From: CAIQJJ01 sp049325275
GTDB lineage: Bacteria > Chloroflexota > Anaerolineae > Anaerolineales > UBA4823
Length of the DNA: 64,000 nucleotides
Assembly: GCA_049325275.1 (NCBI GenBank)
Contig: JBMOLU010000046.1
Coordinates: 168,859-232,858 of the forward strand
Reading direction: 5' to 3'
Shown one piece after another: positions 54,291-62,589 of the stretch. The notes beneath the pieces were generated by a model. The model worked only from the letters and a program-made list of their open reading frames with translations. It did not search any database and was not told the DNA's origin. A program made the translations under genes and the position numbers. Position 1 is the first letter of the stretch; each line of letters opens with the position of its first letter.

Positions 54291-55055
54291 TTAAGCCGGG
54301 CGGGCCGTTTCGGCATCCGGAAACCCATCGCGGGTAATACGGATAGCATACTCGAAGCGATCGGCCCGGTAATGGGCCAGGCCGAACTCGATCGCTTTCC
54401 CGGATGCGTCTGTGACCAGGCGGCGGCGATACAAAATGGGAATGGAACGATCGATCCCCAGGCGTTCCCGATCCGGGTTTTCCACGCCGAGCGCGCCAAT
54501 CCATTCTTCCGAGTGGACCGGGATAGCGTGATAGCGACTTTCGATGATCTGGTAAAGCGGGCCGTCGAAGGTTTCGCTTTCCGGGATTCCCAGGCGGGGA
54601 TGAAACCAACTGCGAAACAGCACCACCGGTTGGCCCTGCTGGCCTTTCAGGCGTTCCAGCGCGATCACCGCAGTGCCGGGTTGTATTCCCAGGTAACGGG
54701 CAACCTCGGCGCGGGCTTCTTCTCGCCAGGAGCGCCTGTCCAGTGTTTCGAAGGGGACACCCAGCCGGTCCATTTCCCGGCTGAAGCTGGTCCACTCGGT
54801 CAGGCGCGTCTGGATGGGGGTCGTGTTTACCTGGGTGCCCACCCCTTTTTTTCGGGTGAGCAGCCCCGCCCGCACGAGGGCATCCATGGCGACGCGCATC
54901 GTATGCCGGCTGATTCCGAGCCGGCGCGCCAGGTCGGTTTCCCTGGGTAACAAGGCACCGTTTTGGTACTCGGGCCTTTGGATCATTTCCCGTAGGGCTG
55001 TTTCAGCCTGGGCGTAGAGGGGTAAGGCAGATTGATGGTCCAGTGGGCGTATCAT
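54291..55055 (-). CDS. GntR/HutC-family regulator of the phosphosugar operon
   Basis: 254 aa. N-terminal winged HTH (PRETDLARRLGISRHTMRVAMDALVRAGLLTRKKGVGT) and a C-terminal UTRA ligand domain (FETLDRRSW, TAVIALERLKG, ILYRRRLVTDASGKAIEFG). The ligand is likely a phosphosugar. It is the first gene of the operon, and direct repeats at its own start site suggest autoregulation. Confidence 0.9.
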   Translation of the reverse strand: MIRPLDHQSALPLYAQAETALREMIQRPEYQNGALLPRETDLARRLGISRHTMRVAMDALVRAGLLTRKKGVGTQVNTTPIQTRLTEWTSFSREMDRLGVPFETLDRRSWREEARAEVARYLGIQPGTAVIALERLKGQQGQPVVLFRSWFHPRLGIPESETFDGPLYQIIESRYHAIPVHSEEWIGALGVENPDRERLGIDRSIPILYRRRLVTDASGKAIEFGLAHYRADRFEYAIRITRDGFPDAETARPA

Positions 55056-55061
55056 GTATTT

Positions 55062-55078
55062 GTATGTCCGTATGTCCG
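55062..55078. promoter_or_regulatory. direct-repeat element at the gntR start site
   Basis: Two head-to-tail TATGTCCG units (55063-55070 and 55071-55078) plus a partial third running into the -10 box. They overlap the predicted transcription start, as expected for an autorepressor site. Confidence 0.5.
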
Positions 55079-55107
55079 TATATACCCCGATTCTCGTAAA
55101 AAATCAA
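55079..55107 (-). promoter_or_regulatory. promoter of the gntR-phosphosugar operon
   Basis: On the minus strand TTGATT (55102-55107), 17-bp spacer, TATATA (55079-55084). The leader would be about 17 nt. Confidence 0.65.
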
Positions 55108-55144
55108 GGCCCATTTTCCGCCCGAGCCTTCTTGTTTTGCCCCC

Positions 55145-55173
55145 TTGACAGGTGGATGGAATCTTGCTAAACT
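55145..55173 (+). promoter_or_regulatory. promoter of the second lacI gene
   Basis: TTGACA (55145-55150), 17-bp spacer, TAAACT (55168-55173). Divergent from the gntR promoter. Confidence 0.65.
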
Positions 55174-55181
55174 CGATCAGG

Positions 55182-55236
55182 CGAACAAACAAACAAACAC
55201 AAAAAACGAACAAACAAATCGATGGTGGTTTGTTCG
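55182..55236. promoter_or_regulatory. CGAACAAAC site cluster in the lacI leader
   Basis: CGAACAAAC occurs at 55182-55190 and 55207-55215, and its complement GTTTGTTCG at 55228-55236; the last two form an inverted repeat 12 bases apart. They start at the expected +1, so autoregulation by the LacI product is plausible. The CGAAC core recurs in the palindrome at 56556-56568. Confidence 0.45.
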
Positions 55237-55251
55237 AAGGCAGGTGCAGCT

Positions 55252-56310
55252 ATGCCTCCCACAATGGATGATGTAGCCCAGCGAGCGGGCGTATCCAAAA
55301 GTACGGTATCTATGGTGCTTAACGATAAGCCTGGCGTCACGCCTGAGACCGCAGAAGCGGTCTTGCAGGCGGTTAAAGAACTTGGATACAACCTGCCTGA
55401 CCGCCGTCCATTGAGAAATCCACAGTCCAGGCAAAGGAATCTTCTTGGGGATAAATACAGGAATTTTGTCATTGTTCATCATGTCGGGCACGAGCCTTTT
55501 GATAGTATCTACGGCATCTTCCTCGACTACCTGCAGGGTGTTCAGGCGTTTGCCAAAGAGGCGAACATCAATATTACGGCCATCGGTGGCTACCGCAGTG
55601 GGGACCTCGACCGTCTGGAAGCATACATTCTGAAAGAGCAAAAAGCACCGGTAGATGGGCTGATTCTGATGGGAAAGGGTATCCGGCGAGACAGCAAGCT
55701 CGTGCGCTGGGCGCTTGCGTTACAGAAGCCCCTCGTAGTGCTCAGCCGTAACTGGCCCGATATTCCGGTCAGCACCGTGAGCCAGGATCATCAGCAGCAG
55801 GCTCAAATTGCCCTTGATTACCTGATCCAGTTGGGCCATCGCCAAATTGCTTTCGTGGCGAAGAAAATGGAAGAGGCGTATGAATGGTATGCTCCCCGTT
55901 TGGTTTGTTACCGAAACAAGATGCAGGAACTCAACCAGCGGGTGGATGAAGGCCTGGTTGTGATGGGGGAGGATGGCGCGGAGGCGATCAGAAAGCTTCT
56001 GGCCCGAAGGCCTGATGTCACCGCTATTTTGGCCATTCACGATCAGCGAGCCAATGAGGCCATGCAGGGCGCAAGGGAGATGGGGCTTGAAGTCCCAAAG
56101 GATATTTCGATCATTGGGTTGGATGACTCCGAACCGGCCCCGCTGGGCTTTCCCAGGTTGACGACTGTCGGATTCTCCCATTTCGAGCTTGGTTACCAGG
56201 GAGCCGAGCTTTTATTGAGACAGATCGAAAGAGATCACTTGTGCTTTGGCAAGCTATCGATACGCAGTTATTTGGTCGAAAGGGATTCGTGTGCCAAACC
56301 GAAAGCATAA
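55252..56310 (+). CDS. LacI-family repressor of the MalEFG-type importer
   Basis: 352 aa. HTH with hinge (TMDDVAQRAGVSKSTVSMVL, VTPETAEAVLQAVKELGYN) and a sugar-binding domain (VDGLILMGKGIRRDSK, LAIHDQRANEAMQGARE, IIGLDDSEPAPLGFPRLTTV). ATG 55252 has AGGTG at a good distance; an ATG at 55222 lies inside the operator cluster. It precedes a binding-protein/permease operon on the same strand, its likely target. Confidence 0.9.
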   Translation: MPPTMDDVAQRAGVSKSTVSMVLNDKPGVTPETAEAVLQAVKELGYNLPDRRPLRNPQSRQRNLLGDKYRNFVIVHHVGHEPFDSIYGIFLDYLQGVQAFAKEANINITAIGGYRSGDLDRLEAYILKEQKAPVDGLILMGKGIRRDSKLVRWALALQKPLVVLSRNWPDIPVSTVSQDHQQQAQIALDYLIQLGHRQIAFVAKKMEEAYEWYAPRLVCYRNKMQELNQRVDEGLVVMGEDGAEAIRKLLARRPDVTAILAIHDQRANEAMQGAREMGLEVPKDISIIGLDDSEPAPLGFPRLTTVGFSHFELGYQGAELLLRQIERDHLCFGKLSIRSYLVERDSCAKPKA

Positions 56311-56323
56311 AGCGGCACGGCCC

Positions 56324-56366
56324 AACCCATACGCTTTGTGCTTTTTCAGCACAAAGCGTATGGGTT
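56324..56366 (+). terminator. perfect 19-bp hairpin after lacI
   Basis: Arms 56324-56342 and 56348-56366 (AACCCATACGCTTTGTGCT and its exact complement) with loop TTTTC, 13 bases after the stop. No T-run follows, so it may be a processing or stability element or a factor-assisted terminator. Confidence 0.6.
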
Positions 56367-56384
56367 AGGTATGAAACGATTTGT

Positions 56385-56409
56385 GGCTCTCCCAGCTTCG
56401 TCGTGAAAG
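56385..56409. repeat. short intergenic motif shared with 7610-7634
   Basis: GGCTCTCCCAGCTTCGTCG followed by TGAAAG; four substitutions from the copy at 7610-7634. Confidence 0.4.
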
Positions 56410-56555
56410 AAGGCTGTGCGGAAGTGCCATAAAAAAGAGCGGAGGCCAGACCTCCCGCCAAGAAGATTCTGGCCCCAACACTAGTTCGAAAACAGTCCTG
56501 CTGAGTTCAACCTGACCCGCAGAATGCTGGCCGATAGGTTAAGACTCTGTGCTTC

Positions 56556-56568
56556 TCGAACCGTTCGA
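56556..56568. promoter_or_regulatory. palindrome, candidate LacI operator
   Basis: Arms TCGAAC and GTTCGA around one C, about 185 bp before the binding-protein start. It shares the CGAAC core with the site cluster in the lacI leader. No clear promoter could be placed around it. Confidence 0.4.
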
Positions 56569-56752
56569 ACTGTAACATGATTTGGAAAAATTCGCAAGCA
56601 AGCGCAGGGATGATTTGCCAGATTTGTCCGCGCAATATGTGTTTGCGCAGAAAGGATGTGAAGAGAGATAGGATGAAAGACAAGCGTTATTTTCTCGATC
56701 GGTGAAGTCTTGTATAAACCCAACCCGAAGCTTACGCAAGGAGAAGATTCGA

Positions 56753-58174
56753 ATGATGAACGCGCAGAAAAATATTAAGATTTTGTCTTTGTTCATGACC
56801 ATAACCATCTTGCTATCGATGTTTGTGGCGTGTAGCACGCCTACGCCTGAAACGATTATCCAGACCGTTGAAGTCGAAAGAACTGTCGAGGTCGAAAAGA
56901 CCGTCGAAGTAGAAACGATCGTCGAAAAAGAAGTTATTATTACGCAAGAAGTCGCGGTGCCGGCAGAACGAACGGATATTCGCATCATGATGGCCATTCC
57001 CATTAATGCCGAAGTCGTCATGGAAGACTTGCTGGACCGCTTCGAATCTCAGAATCCCGATATCAACGTCATCCTCGATGTGGTTCCTTACGCAACCATC
57101 CTGGAGATCCTGCCTTTGCAGCTCGAAACAGGCGAAGGCCCCGATATTGCCAAAGTCAGCGATATCGCAGGACTGTCCGAATATTACCTGGATATGCGTC
57201 CCTATTTGTCCGACCCAGCCTACTGGGAAGAAAATATGGGCACGACCATTGAGCATATGAACCCCGATGGCGGCAACAAGATCGCCGGCTTCTACACCGA
57301 CGTGACGATCACAGGGCCTTTCATCAACCGCACCCTGTTCGAGCAGGCCGGTATTCCCATACCCACTGACACCTCGGATCAGGTCACCTGGGAAGCGTGG
57401 GCGGCCGCGGCCAACCAGGTCCGCGAGAGCACAGGCGTGCCTTTCGCCATGGCCATGGACCGGAGTGGTCACCGGTTTGCCGGGCCTGCAATCAGCCAGG
57501 GCGCAAAATTCTTTGACGAGAACGGAAATCTGAAACTCGACGATGAAGGTTTTCGCCGGATGAGCGAGTTGATGCTGGGTTGGCATGAGGATGGGACCAT
57601 GCCGCTCGATGTCTGGGCCGGCGGCGACTCCTACCAGGAAGCTACCACGGACTTTATCAACGGGAATCTCGTTTTCCTGATGAGCGGGGTATGGAACGTA
57701 GGTCCCTTCACCGATCAAATCGGCGACGCATTCGATTGGGAAGTCGTTCCTAACCCTTGTGGTCCGGCAACTTGCACGGGCGTGCCAGGTGGTTCTGTGT
57801 TGGCAGCCATGAAAGCGACCAAACATCCACAGGAAGTGGCCCGGGTGATGGAATTCCTGGCGGCTGAAGAGAACTACCACGAGTGGGCGTCACGTGCGCT
57901 CTATATCCCGCAGCATGACGGGATTATGGCCAAAGGGGTTGCGTGGGCAACCACACTCCCTCAGACGCTGCGGGCTTTCGATGTGTTTGGCCGGGAGGCA
58001 GCCCATGCGCATCCGCTTGCCTGGGCGTTACAGAACTCTCCGTATCGAAGTATCATCTTTAACGCGATTCGCGATCGCCTGACTCAAGCGATCGTTGGCG
58101 AACTCACTTTGGACGAGGCCATTGCTCGCATGCAAACCGATATCGAAGAAGGTATCGCAGCAGCAGGTCAATAG
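56753..58174 (+). CDS. MalE-type (SBP_bac_1) solute-binding lipoprotein
   Basis: 473 aa. The signal peptide ends in a lipobox-like FVAC. A heptad linker follows (VEVERTVEVEKTVEVE, VEKEVIITQEV), then the two-lobed binding fold (LLDRFESQNPDINVILDVVP, TGEGPDIAKVSDI, FINGNLVFLMSGVWNVGPF). AAGGAG lies nine bases before ATG 56753. It captures a sugar for the two permeases downstream; the ATPase is not in the window and is probably a shared MsmK-type protein. Confidence 0.9.
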   Translation: MMNAQKNIKILSLFMTITILLSMFVACSTPTPETIIQTVEVERTVEVEKTVEVETIVEKEVIITQEVAVPAERTDIRIMMAIPINAEVVMEDLLDRFESQNPDINVILDVVPYATILEILPLQLETGEGPDIAKVSDIAGLSEYYLDMRPYLSDPAYWEENMGTTIEHMNPDGGNKIAGFYTDVTITGPFINRTLFEQAGIPIPTDTSDQVTWEAWAAAANQVRESTGVPFAMAMDRSGHRFAGPAISQGAKFFDENGNLKLDDEGFRRMSELMLGWHEDGTMPLDVWAGGDSYQEATTDFINGNLVFLMSGVWNVGPFTDQIGDAFDWEVVPNPCGPATCTGVPGGSVLAAMKATKHPQEVARVMEFLAAEENYHEWASRALYIPQHDGIMAKGVAWATTLPQTLRAFDVFGREAAHAHPLAWALQNSPYRSIIFNAIRDRLTQAIVGELTLDEAIARMQTDIEEGIAAAGQ

Positions 58175-58181
58175 CGTGAAT

Positions 58182-58222
58182 CAGCACAATGAGGAGGCCC
58201 GCGATGCCTCCTCATTGTGCTG
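58182..58222 (+). terminator. perfect 17-bp hairpin between binding-protein and permease genes
   Basis: Arms 58182-58198 and 58206-58222 (CAGCACAATGAGGAGGC and its complement), 7-nt loop, followed by GAGTTTTGTT. It starts seven bases after the binding-protein stop. Probable partial terminator or 3' stabiliser that makes the binding protein more abundant than the permeases, as at malE-malF in enterobacteria. Confidence 0.75.
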
Positions 58223-58248
58223 GAGTTTTGTTATCAGGGAAGGCAGAC

Positions 58249-59298
58249 ATGTCAGGGACAATTATGCAACCAAAAGCAGGGAAGCAACCACCAAGAGCGA
58301 TCCGGTTGCTGGCTGTGCCGTTAACAGGCCTATACGCTCTTCCAATGAATGCGATCAGCCTGCTGATGGATACTATCCAGAGGTACATCGGCGTTCGAAG
58401 GATGGCTTACATATTCGTTTTGCCCAATATGCTGCTCTTCGCCCTTTTTTCACTTTTACCTATTCTGATCAACTTCTATTATGCCTTTACGGGGGGCGCC
58501 AAGCTGCTTCCGCGAGACCGCCCTTTTACCGGCTTTGAGAACTTTGCATTTTTGTTGCAGTGCGGCGACTACCTCGATCCCGGGTCCTGCCGGGCTGACT
58601 TGTTTTGGCGGGGCCTTTACAACACTGCCGGCTACGTCGTCTTTGCGGTGGGCGGGATCTTGCTCTTTTCTTTGGCTACAGCCATCATTCTGAATCAACC
58701 GGTCAAAGGGCGCGGCTTCTTTCGCGGTGTCTTTTTCTACCCTACTCTTCTTTCTTCCGTGGTGATCGCACTGCTATGGAAGTGGATATTACAACGGGAA
58801 GGAATTCTCAATTTGACTCTCGTGGGATTGGGGTTCGAACCGGTAAACTTTTTGCTCGACCCAACCTGGTCCAAGTTTTGGGTCATCTTTATCGGTATCT
58901 GGGCCAATGCAGGGTTCTATATCTTGATCGTGCTGGCGGGGTTGCAGGCGATACCGGCTACCCTATATGAAGCCGCCGAAATAGACGGGGCTGGCGCATG
59001 GGACAGTTTTTGCAATATCACTTTACCGCTGGTGAAACCATCTTTGGTGGTCGTTTTCGTCCTGTCCTTTATTCGTTCCGTGCAGGTTTTTGACCACGTT
59101 TTTGTCATGACGGGTGGCGGTCCGGGTACGGCAACGCAGTACGTCGTGCAATACATCTATAACACCGGCTTTTCCTACCAACCGCAAAACCTGGGCCTGG
59201 CGGCTGCGGCTTCGATCGTTTTGGGTCTGATTCTGATGGGGATGACGCTCATCCAGTTACGGGTAACCGGAAGTGGCGAAGGAGTTGATTATGCCTGA
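58249..59298 (+). CDS. MalF-type ABC sugar permease
   Basis: 349 aa. After a ~65-residue cytoplasmic lead, six membrane segments (FVLPNMLLFALFSLLPILI, GYVVFAVGGILLFSLATAII and others) and the EAA loop YEAAEIDGAGAWDSFCNITLP are seen. ATG 58249 has GGAAGG upstream; the earlier in-frame ATGs lie within the hairpin. Confidence 0.9.
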   Translation: MSGTIMQPKAGKQPPRAIRLLAVPLTGLYALPMNAISLLMDTIQRYIGVRRMAYIFVLPNMLLFALFSLLPILINFYYAFTGGAKLLPRDRPFTGFENFAFLLQCGDYLDPGSCRADLFWRGLYNTAGYVVFAVGGILLFSLATAIILNQPVKGRGFFRGVFFYPTLLSSVVIALLWKWILQREGILNLTLVGLGFEPVNFLLDPTWSKFWVIFIGIWANAGFYILIVLAGLQAIPATLYEAAEIDGAGAWDSFCNITLPLVKPSLVVVFVLSFIRSVQVFDHVFVMTGGGPGTATQYVVQYIYNTGFSYQPQNLGLAAAASIVLGLILMGMTLIQLRVTGSGEGVDYA

Positions 59299-60349
59299 GC
59301 AAATTTTTCGCCCGCTGTTTCGAACCCGGGGGCAGAAACGCCTGCATCTCACAGACCTCTGGATGTATGTTTATCTGACTTTGGGAACGGTCCTGATGTT
59401 TGGGCCTGTCGTGTGGGGTGCAATCTCTTCATTCAAGACCCCGGCCGAACTGGAACGATTTCCGCCTTCCTTTTTGCCTTACGCCAATCAGACGGTAGCG
59501 GTGGAAGGATATGATCATCCGTTGTTGATGTACGCCGTTACCATGGATGATGGTTCGGTTGTAACGTTGGCCCAGGTGAGAAGGGTCGGCATCGAAGCGC
59601 AGTTTATCGATCCCGCTCATCCAGATGAACTCATCAAAGTTCATGTGGATCGAACGGAACCCATCAGATCGCTTGCTTTGCAGTGGGAGAATTACACCCT
59701 GCCCTTGGAGCGCTTCGAGTTTTTTACTTTTTTCAAAAACAGTATCGTCGTAACCATCCTGGCGACTCTGATCACATTATGTATCAACAGCATGGCAGCT
59801 TTTGCGCTGAGCAAGTATGAGTTTAAGGGGCGCAACCTGATGTTCGCCTTAATCATCAATACCTTGATGATCCCGGCGACTGTGACGCTGGTCCCGAACT
59901 TTCTGATCATCACAAAGCTCGGATGGATGAACAATTTGTGGGGCGTTATTTTGCCCACGGTGGCGACACCCACGGGCGTGTTTCTGCTGCGGCAGTACAT
60001 GCTTACCTTACCGGATGACTTGCTGGAAGCAGCCCGCCTCGACGGAGCATCAGAATGGCGCATCTATTGGCAGATCGTCTTACCGTTATCCGCCCCGGCC
60101 GTAGCCGTCCTGGCAATTTTCTCGATCAATTGGCGCTGGAACGATTTTTTGTGGCCCTTGATTGTGTTGACACACACCGAAAAATTTACCATCCCGCTCG
60201 GTTTGCACTTGTTCCAGGGCGACTATGCAATCGAGTGGCAATACCTGCTGGCCATGTCTGTCCTGGCGCTGCTGCCGATCACGCTAATTTTTGCCTTTTT
60301 GCAGAAATATATCACGACGGGAATTGCTTCGACGGGGATCAAGATGTAA
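59291..60349 (+). CDS. MalG-type ABC sugar permease
   Basis: 352 aa, with six membrane segments and the EAA loop LEAARLDGASEWRIYWQIVLP. An unusual ~90-residue extracytoplasmic insertion between segments 1 and 2 (VEGYDHPLLMYAVTMDDGSV) is common in Chloroflexota-type homologues. Start ATG 59291 has AAGGAG upstream and overlaps the MalF stop by eight bases; a GTG at 59273 would put that site inside the gene. Confidence 0.9.
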   Translation: MPEQIFRPLFRTRGQKRLHLTDLWMYVYLTLGTVLMFGPVVWGAISSFKTPAELERFPPSFLPYANQTVAVEGYDHPLLMYAVTMDDGSVVTLAQVRRVGIEAQFIDPAHPDELIKVHVDRTEPIRSLALQWENYTLPLERFEFFTFFKNSIVVTILATLITLCINSMAAFALSKYEFKGRNLMFALIINTLMIPATVTLVPNFLIITKLGWMNNLWGVILPTVATPTGVFLLRQYMLTLPDDLLEAARLDGASEWRIYWQIVLPLSAPAVAVLAIFSINWRWNDFLWPLIVLTHTEKFTIPLGLHLFQGDYAIEWQYLLAMSVLALLPITLIFAFLQKYITTGIASTGIKM

Positions 60350-60427
60350 GGACGAGGATAACCCGTGCCAGTGACCCAACGAATTCTTTCCGAGAAGACA
60401 CGGTAAATTTATTTTAGGAGCCCTATT

Positions 60428-61342
60428 ATGGCAATGCTTGTTACTACCCTTGGTCCTAAAAAAGCGGCTGAACTGAAGATGATTTTGCCGCACGAACACA
60501 TCTTTGTGGAATTCAGGCCCCCCGAACACCCCGCTCATGCCCTGGCAGATGTGGCCGATGTGGCGGCGTTGATGGTGCCCGAAGTCGAGAAAGCCTGGGC
60601 GCTGGGCGTCACTGCCATGGTCGATTGCACGCCGGTTGGTGTTGGTAGAAGGATCGACGTCTTGAAAGCCATCACCGCGGTCACAGGGATGCCGCTGGTG
60701 GCGCCTACCGGTATCTATCGTGAGCCTAACGTACCCGCCTGGGCGCACGCTGCCAGCGAAGCCCATTTAGCCGACTGGATGTTAGGCGAATTGCAGGGTG
60801 AAATCGAAGGCAGCGGGGTACAGGCGGGTTGGATCAAGTTGGGCGTCAGTGACGACGGTGTAACCGACTGTGAAGCCAAAATCTTGCGTGCGGCCGCCAG
60901 GGCGGGCCGAGAAACGAATGCCGTGATCGGCGTTCACACGAAGCGTGGCCGCGTCGTCCGTGATCAACTGGATATCATCGAGGAGGCAGGATATACAGCC
61001 GAGCGCTTTGTCTGGATCCACACGCAGTCCGATCCGGACTTCAACCTGCACCTGGAGATGGCCCGGCGCGGGGCGTGGCTGGAATACGATGGGATCGGGA
61101 ATGGCGATGACGCGTACTACTTGGAGCGCATTCAGCGTGTACTCGATGCCGGCCTGGGTGATCGGGTACTATTGAGCCACGACCGGGGCTGGTATGATCC
61201 GGCCAAGCCGGGTGGGGGTGAACCCAAGCCTTTTACGTATCTTTTCGAGCATTTTCTGCCCAAGCTGCGGGCGGCCGGGGTCGACGAGGCGGCGATTCAC
61301 AAATTCATGCATACCAATCCTTACCGGGCATTTGCCCGCTAG
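60428..61342 (+). CDS. phosphotriesterase-family metal hydrolase
   Basis: 304 aa, amidohydrolase-superfamily barrel. Metal ligands are readable: LPHEHIF (HxH), IKLGVSD (carbamylated Lys), GVHTKRG and WIHTQSD (two His), LLSHDRGW (Asp). Family members include lactonases and phospho-sugar lactonases as well as resiniferatoxin-binding homologues, so a sugar-lactone or ester substrate delivered by the adjacent importer is plausible. It starts 78 bases after the MalG gene with AGGAG upstream. Confidence 0.85.
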   Translation: MAMLVTTLGPKKAAELKMILPHEHIFVEFRPPEHPAHALADVADVAALMVPEVEKAWALGVTAMVDCTPVGVGRRIDVLKAITAVTGMPLVAPTGIYREPNVPAWAHAASEAHLADWMLGELQGEIEGSGVQAGWIKLGVSDDGVTDCEAKILRAAARAGRETNAVIGVHTKRGRVVRDQLDIIEEAGYTAERFVWIHTQSDPDFNLHLEMARRGAWLEYDGIGNGDDAYYLERIQRVLDAGLGDRVLLSHDRGWYDPAKPGGGEPKPFTYLFEHFLPKLRAAGVDEAAIHKFMHTNPYRAFAR

Positions 61343-61399
61343 CAGCCTGTCGGAGAGACCCCACGTTAAGACTTCCGAAGTCTTCTCCGGCAGGCTGCT
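61341..61399 (+). terminator. branched hairpin after the phosphotriesterase-family gene
   Basis: Outer arms AGCAGCCTGTCGGAGA (61341-61356) and its complement 61384-61399 with one T-G pair; inside, AAGACTT (61368-61374) and AAGTCTT (61378-61384) form a second stem. It starts at the stop codon. No T-run. Confidence 0.6.
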
Positions 61400-61417
61400 G
61401 GAACAGGGAGAATCAAC

Positions 61418-61866
61418 GTGAAGGTTATCGTCATCGATAACAAATGCTACACGGTGGATAGCGCCCGTCTCCTGGTCGAGGCGCTGCGCGATCACGTACA
61501 GCATCTCCTCGTTTGCGGCACGATCTGGGTCCACGGCCACAGCGCAAGCGTGCCCACCACCGAAGAGCAGCCCCGGCATCCCTTTGGAGATTACGGCATC
61601 CATAAAGCCGCTGTCGAATCCTACCTGTTGGATCAGGCGCGCCGGCAGGGTTTCCCTGCCACCATGCTGCATGCGGGTCATATTGTCTCGCCGGCAGCGC
61701 TGACCTTGCGCGGTTACGCCGAGGCCTTGGCTGCCTGGTTTGGCCGGGAGGCTAACCTGCGTTTCCTGCCCTGGGAAGAATGGCGCGCCACCGTTTCCGA
61801 AGGAGATGCTGAGCGAACCTGGGATCACATTGCCCACAACCCCAATTGCAGCATTGCCAAAGGGCG
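61418..61866 (+). pseudogene. NAD-dependent epimerase remnant with two internal deletions
   Basis: The frame begins MKVIVI like an extended SDR, but jumps directly to DNKCYTVDSARLLVEAL, so the GxxGxxG nucleotide-binding turn and the following ~60 residues are missing. The middle keeps the catalytic stretch FGDYGIHKAAVESYLL (YxxxK). After HAGHIV it passes abruptly to SPAALTLRGYAEALAAWFG, so about 80-100 residues of the substrate domain are also gone. Homology stops near CSIAKG. Both joins keep the frame, and the continuation of the frame beyond 61866 is only antisense to the next remnant. Not expected to bind NAD. Confidence 0.7.
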
Positions 61867-61873
61867 GCCTGAT

Positions 61874-62589
61874 TCATCGTTGAATGCGCCTTACGATGCC
61901 CTGCTGCCAGGCATAGACAGCAGCCTGGGTGCGGTTGTCGAGGTGAAGTTTCTTCAGCAAATTGCCGATGTGGGTTTTTACCGTGCTTTCGCCGATCACC
62001 AGCGCATCAGCGATTTCGGTGTTGGATTTGCCGGCAGCGATCAAGCGCAGAACGTCGAATTCGCCTCGGAAAGCTCGGTGAAGGGGTTGACCTCGTCTTT
62101 GCGGAGGCCTTGTAATTCCAAGAATAAGCTGTTTCATGCCTGCCAGTCCGAGCGAGCGTGGGCTGACAGCGGCCGGCTCGAAGCCGCGCCCGTTGTCGGT
62201 GAGGCTGAGAATCACTTTATCGGAAGCCATTGTCAGGCTGATTTGGGCCGAATCCGCTTCGGCGCGGCGGGCGATGTTCGAGAGCGATTCCTGCAAAACG
62301 CGGTAAATCGCCTGCTCTACTTCCAGCGGCAAAGAGCGCTCACCGCTGGCGGCAATTTCCACCTGGATGCCGGTATGCTCTTGCCAGCGGGTGGCATATT
62401 CGCGCAATGCGGGGGCCAGGCTGCGGCCTTCAAGGGCCGCGGGGCGCAGTTCGTCAATGATCAATTTGAGTACCTGCTGGGTTTCGCGGTTGAGTTGCAG
62501 GGCAGCTTCGAGATGTTCGGCGGCGGTTGCGGTGTAATGCTGCAAAGGGCGAAAAGAAAGATGAAAAAGACAACGAGAATTGTGGTCAT
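61874..62589 (-). pseudogene. deletion fusion of a NarL-type kinase and its LuxR response regulator
   Basis: An open frame from 62545 encodes 223 aa. It starts within the dimerisation helix region (LIIDELRPAALEG), carries most of a HATPase (VEQAIYRVLQESLSNIARRA, LTDNGRGFEP, GLAGMKQLI), then passes directly to the HTH of a NarL/LuxR regulator (GEFDVLRLIAAGKSNTEIAD, ESTVKTHIGNLL). The kinase H-box, the end of the kinase and the receiver are absent. Upstream, an ATG at 62589 opens a membrane-type segment (MTTILVVFFIFLFALC) in a different frame, so the N-terminus is frameshifted. Confidence 0.65.

Larger units (their letters stand above)
56311..56752. other. 442-bp gap between lacI and the binding-protein gene
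   Basis: It holds a perfect hairpin (56324-56366), a motif shared with 7610-7634 (56385-56409), a small GGAGG/CCTCC hairpin near 56435, and a palindrome (56556-56568). No convincing gene. A GTG at 56702 could extend the binding protein but the start at 56753 is better supported. Confidence 0.5.
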
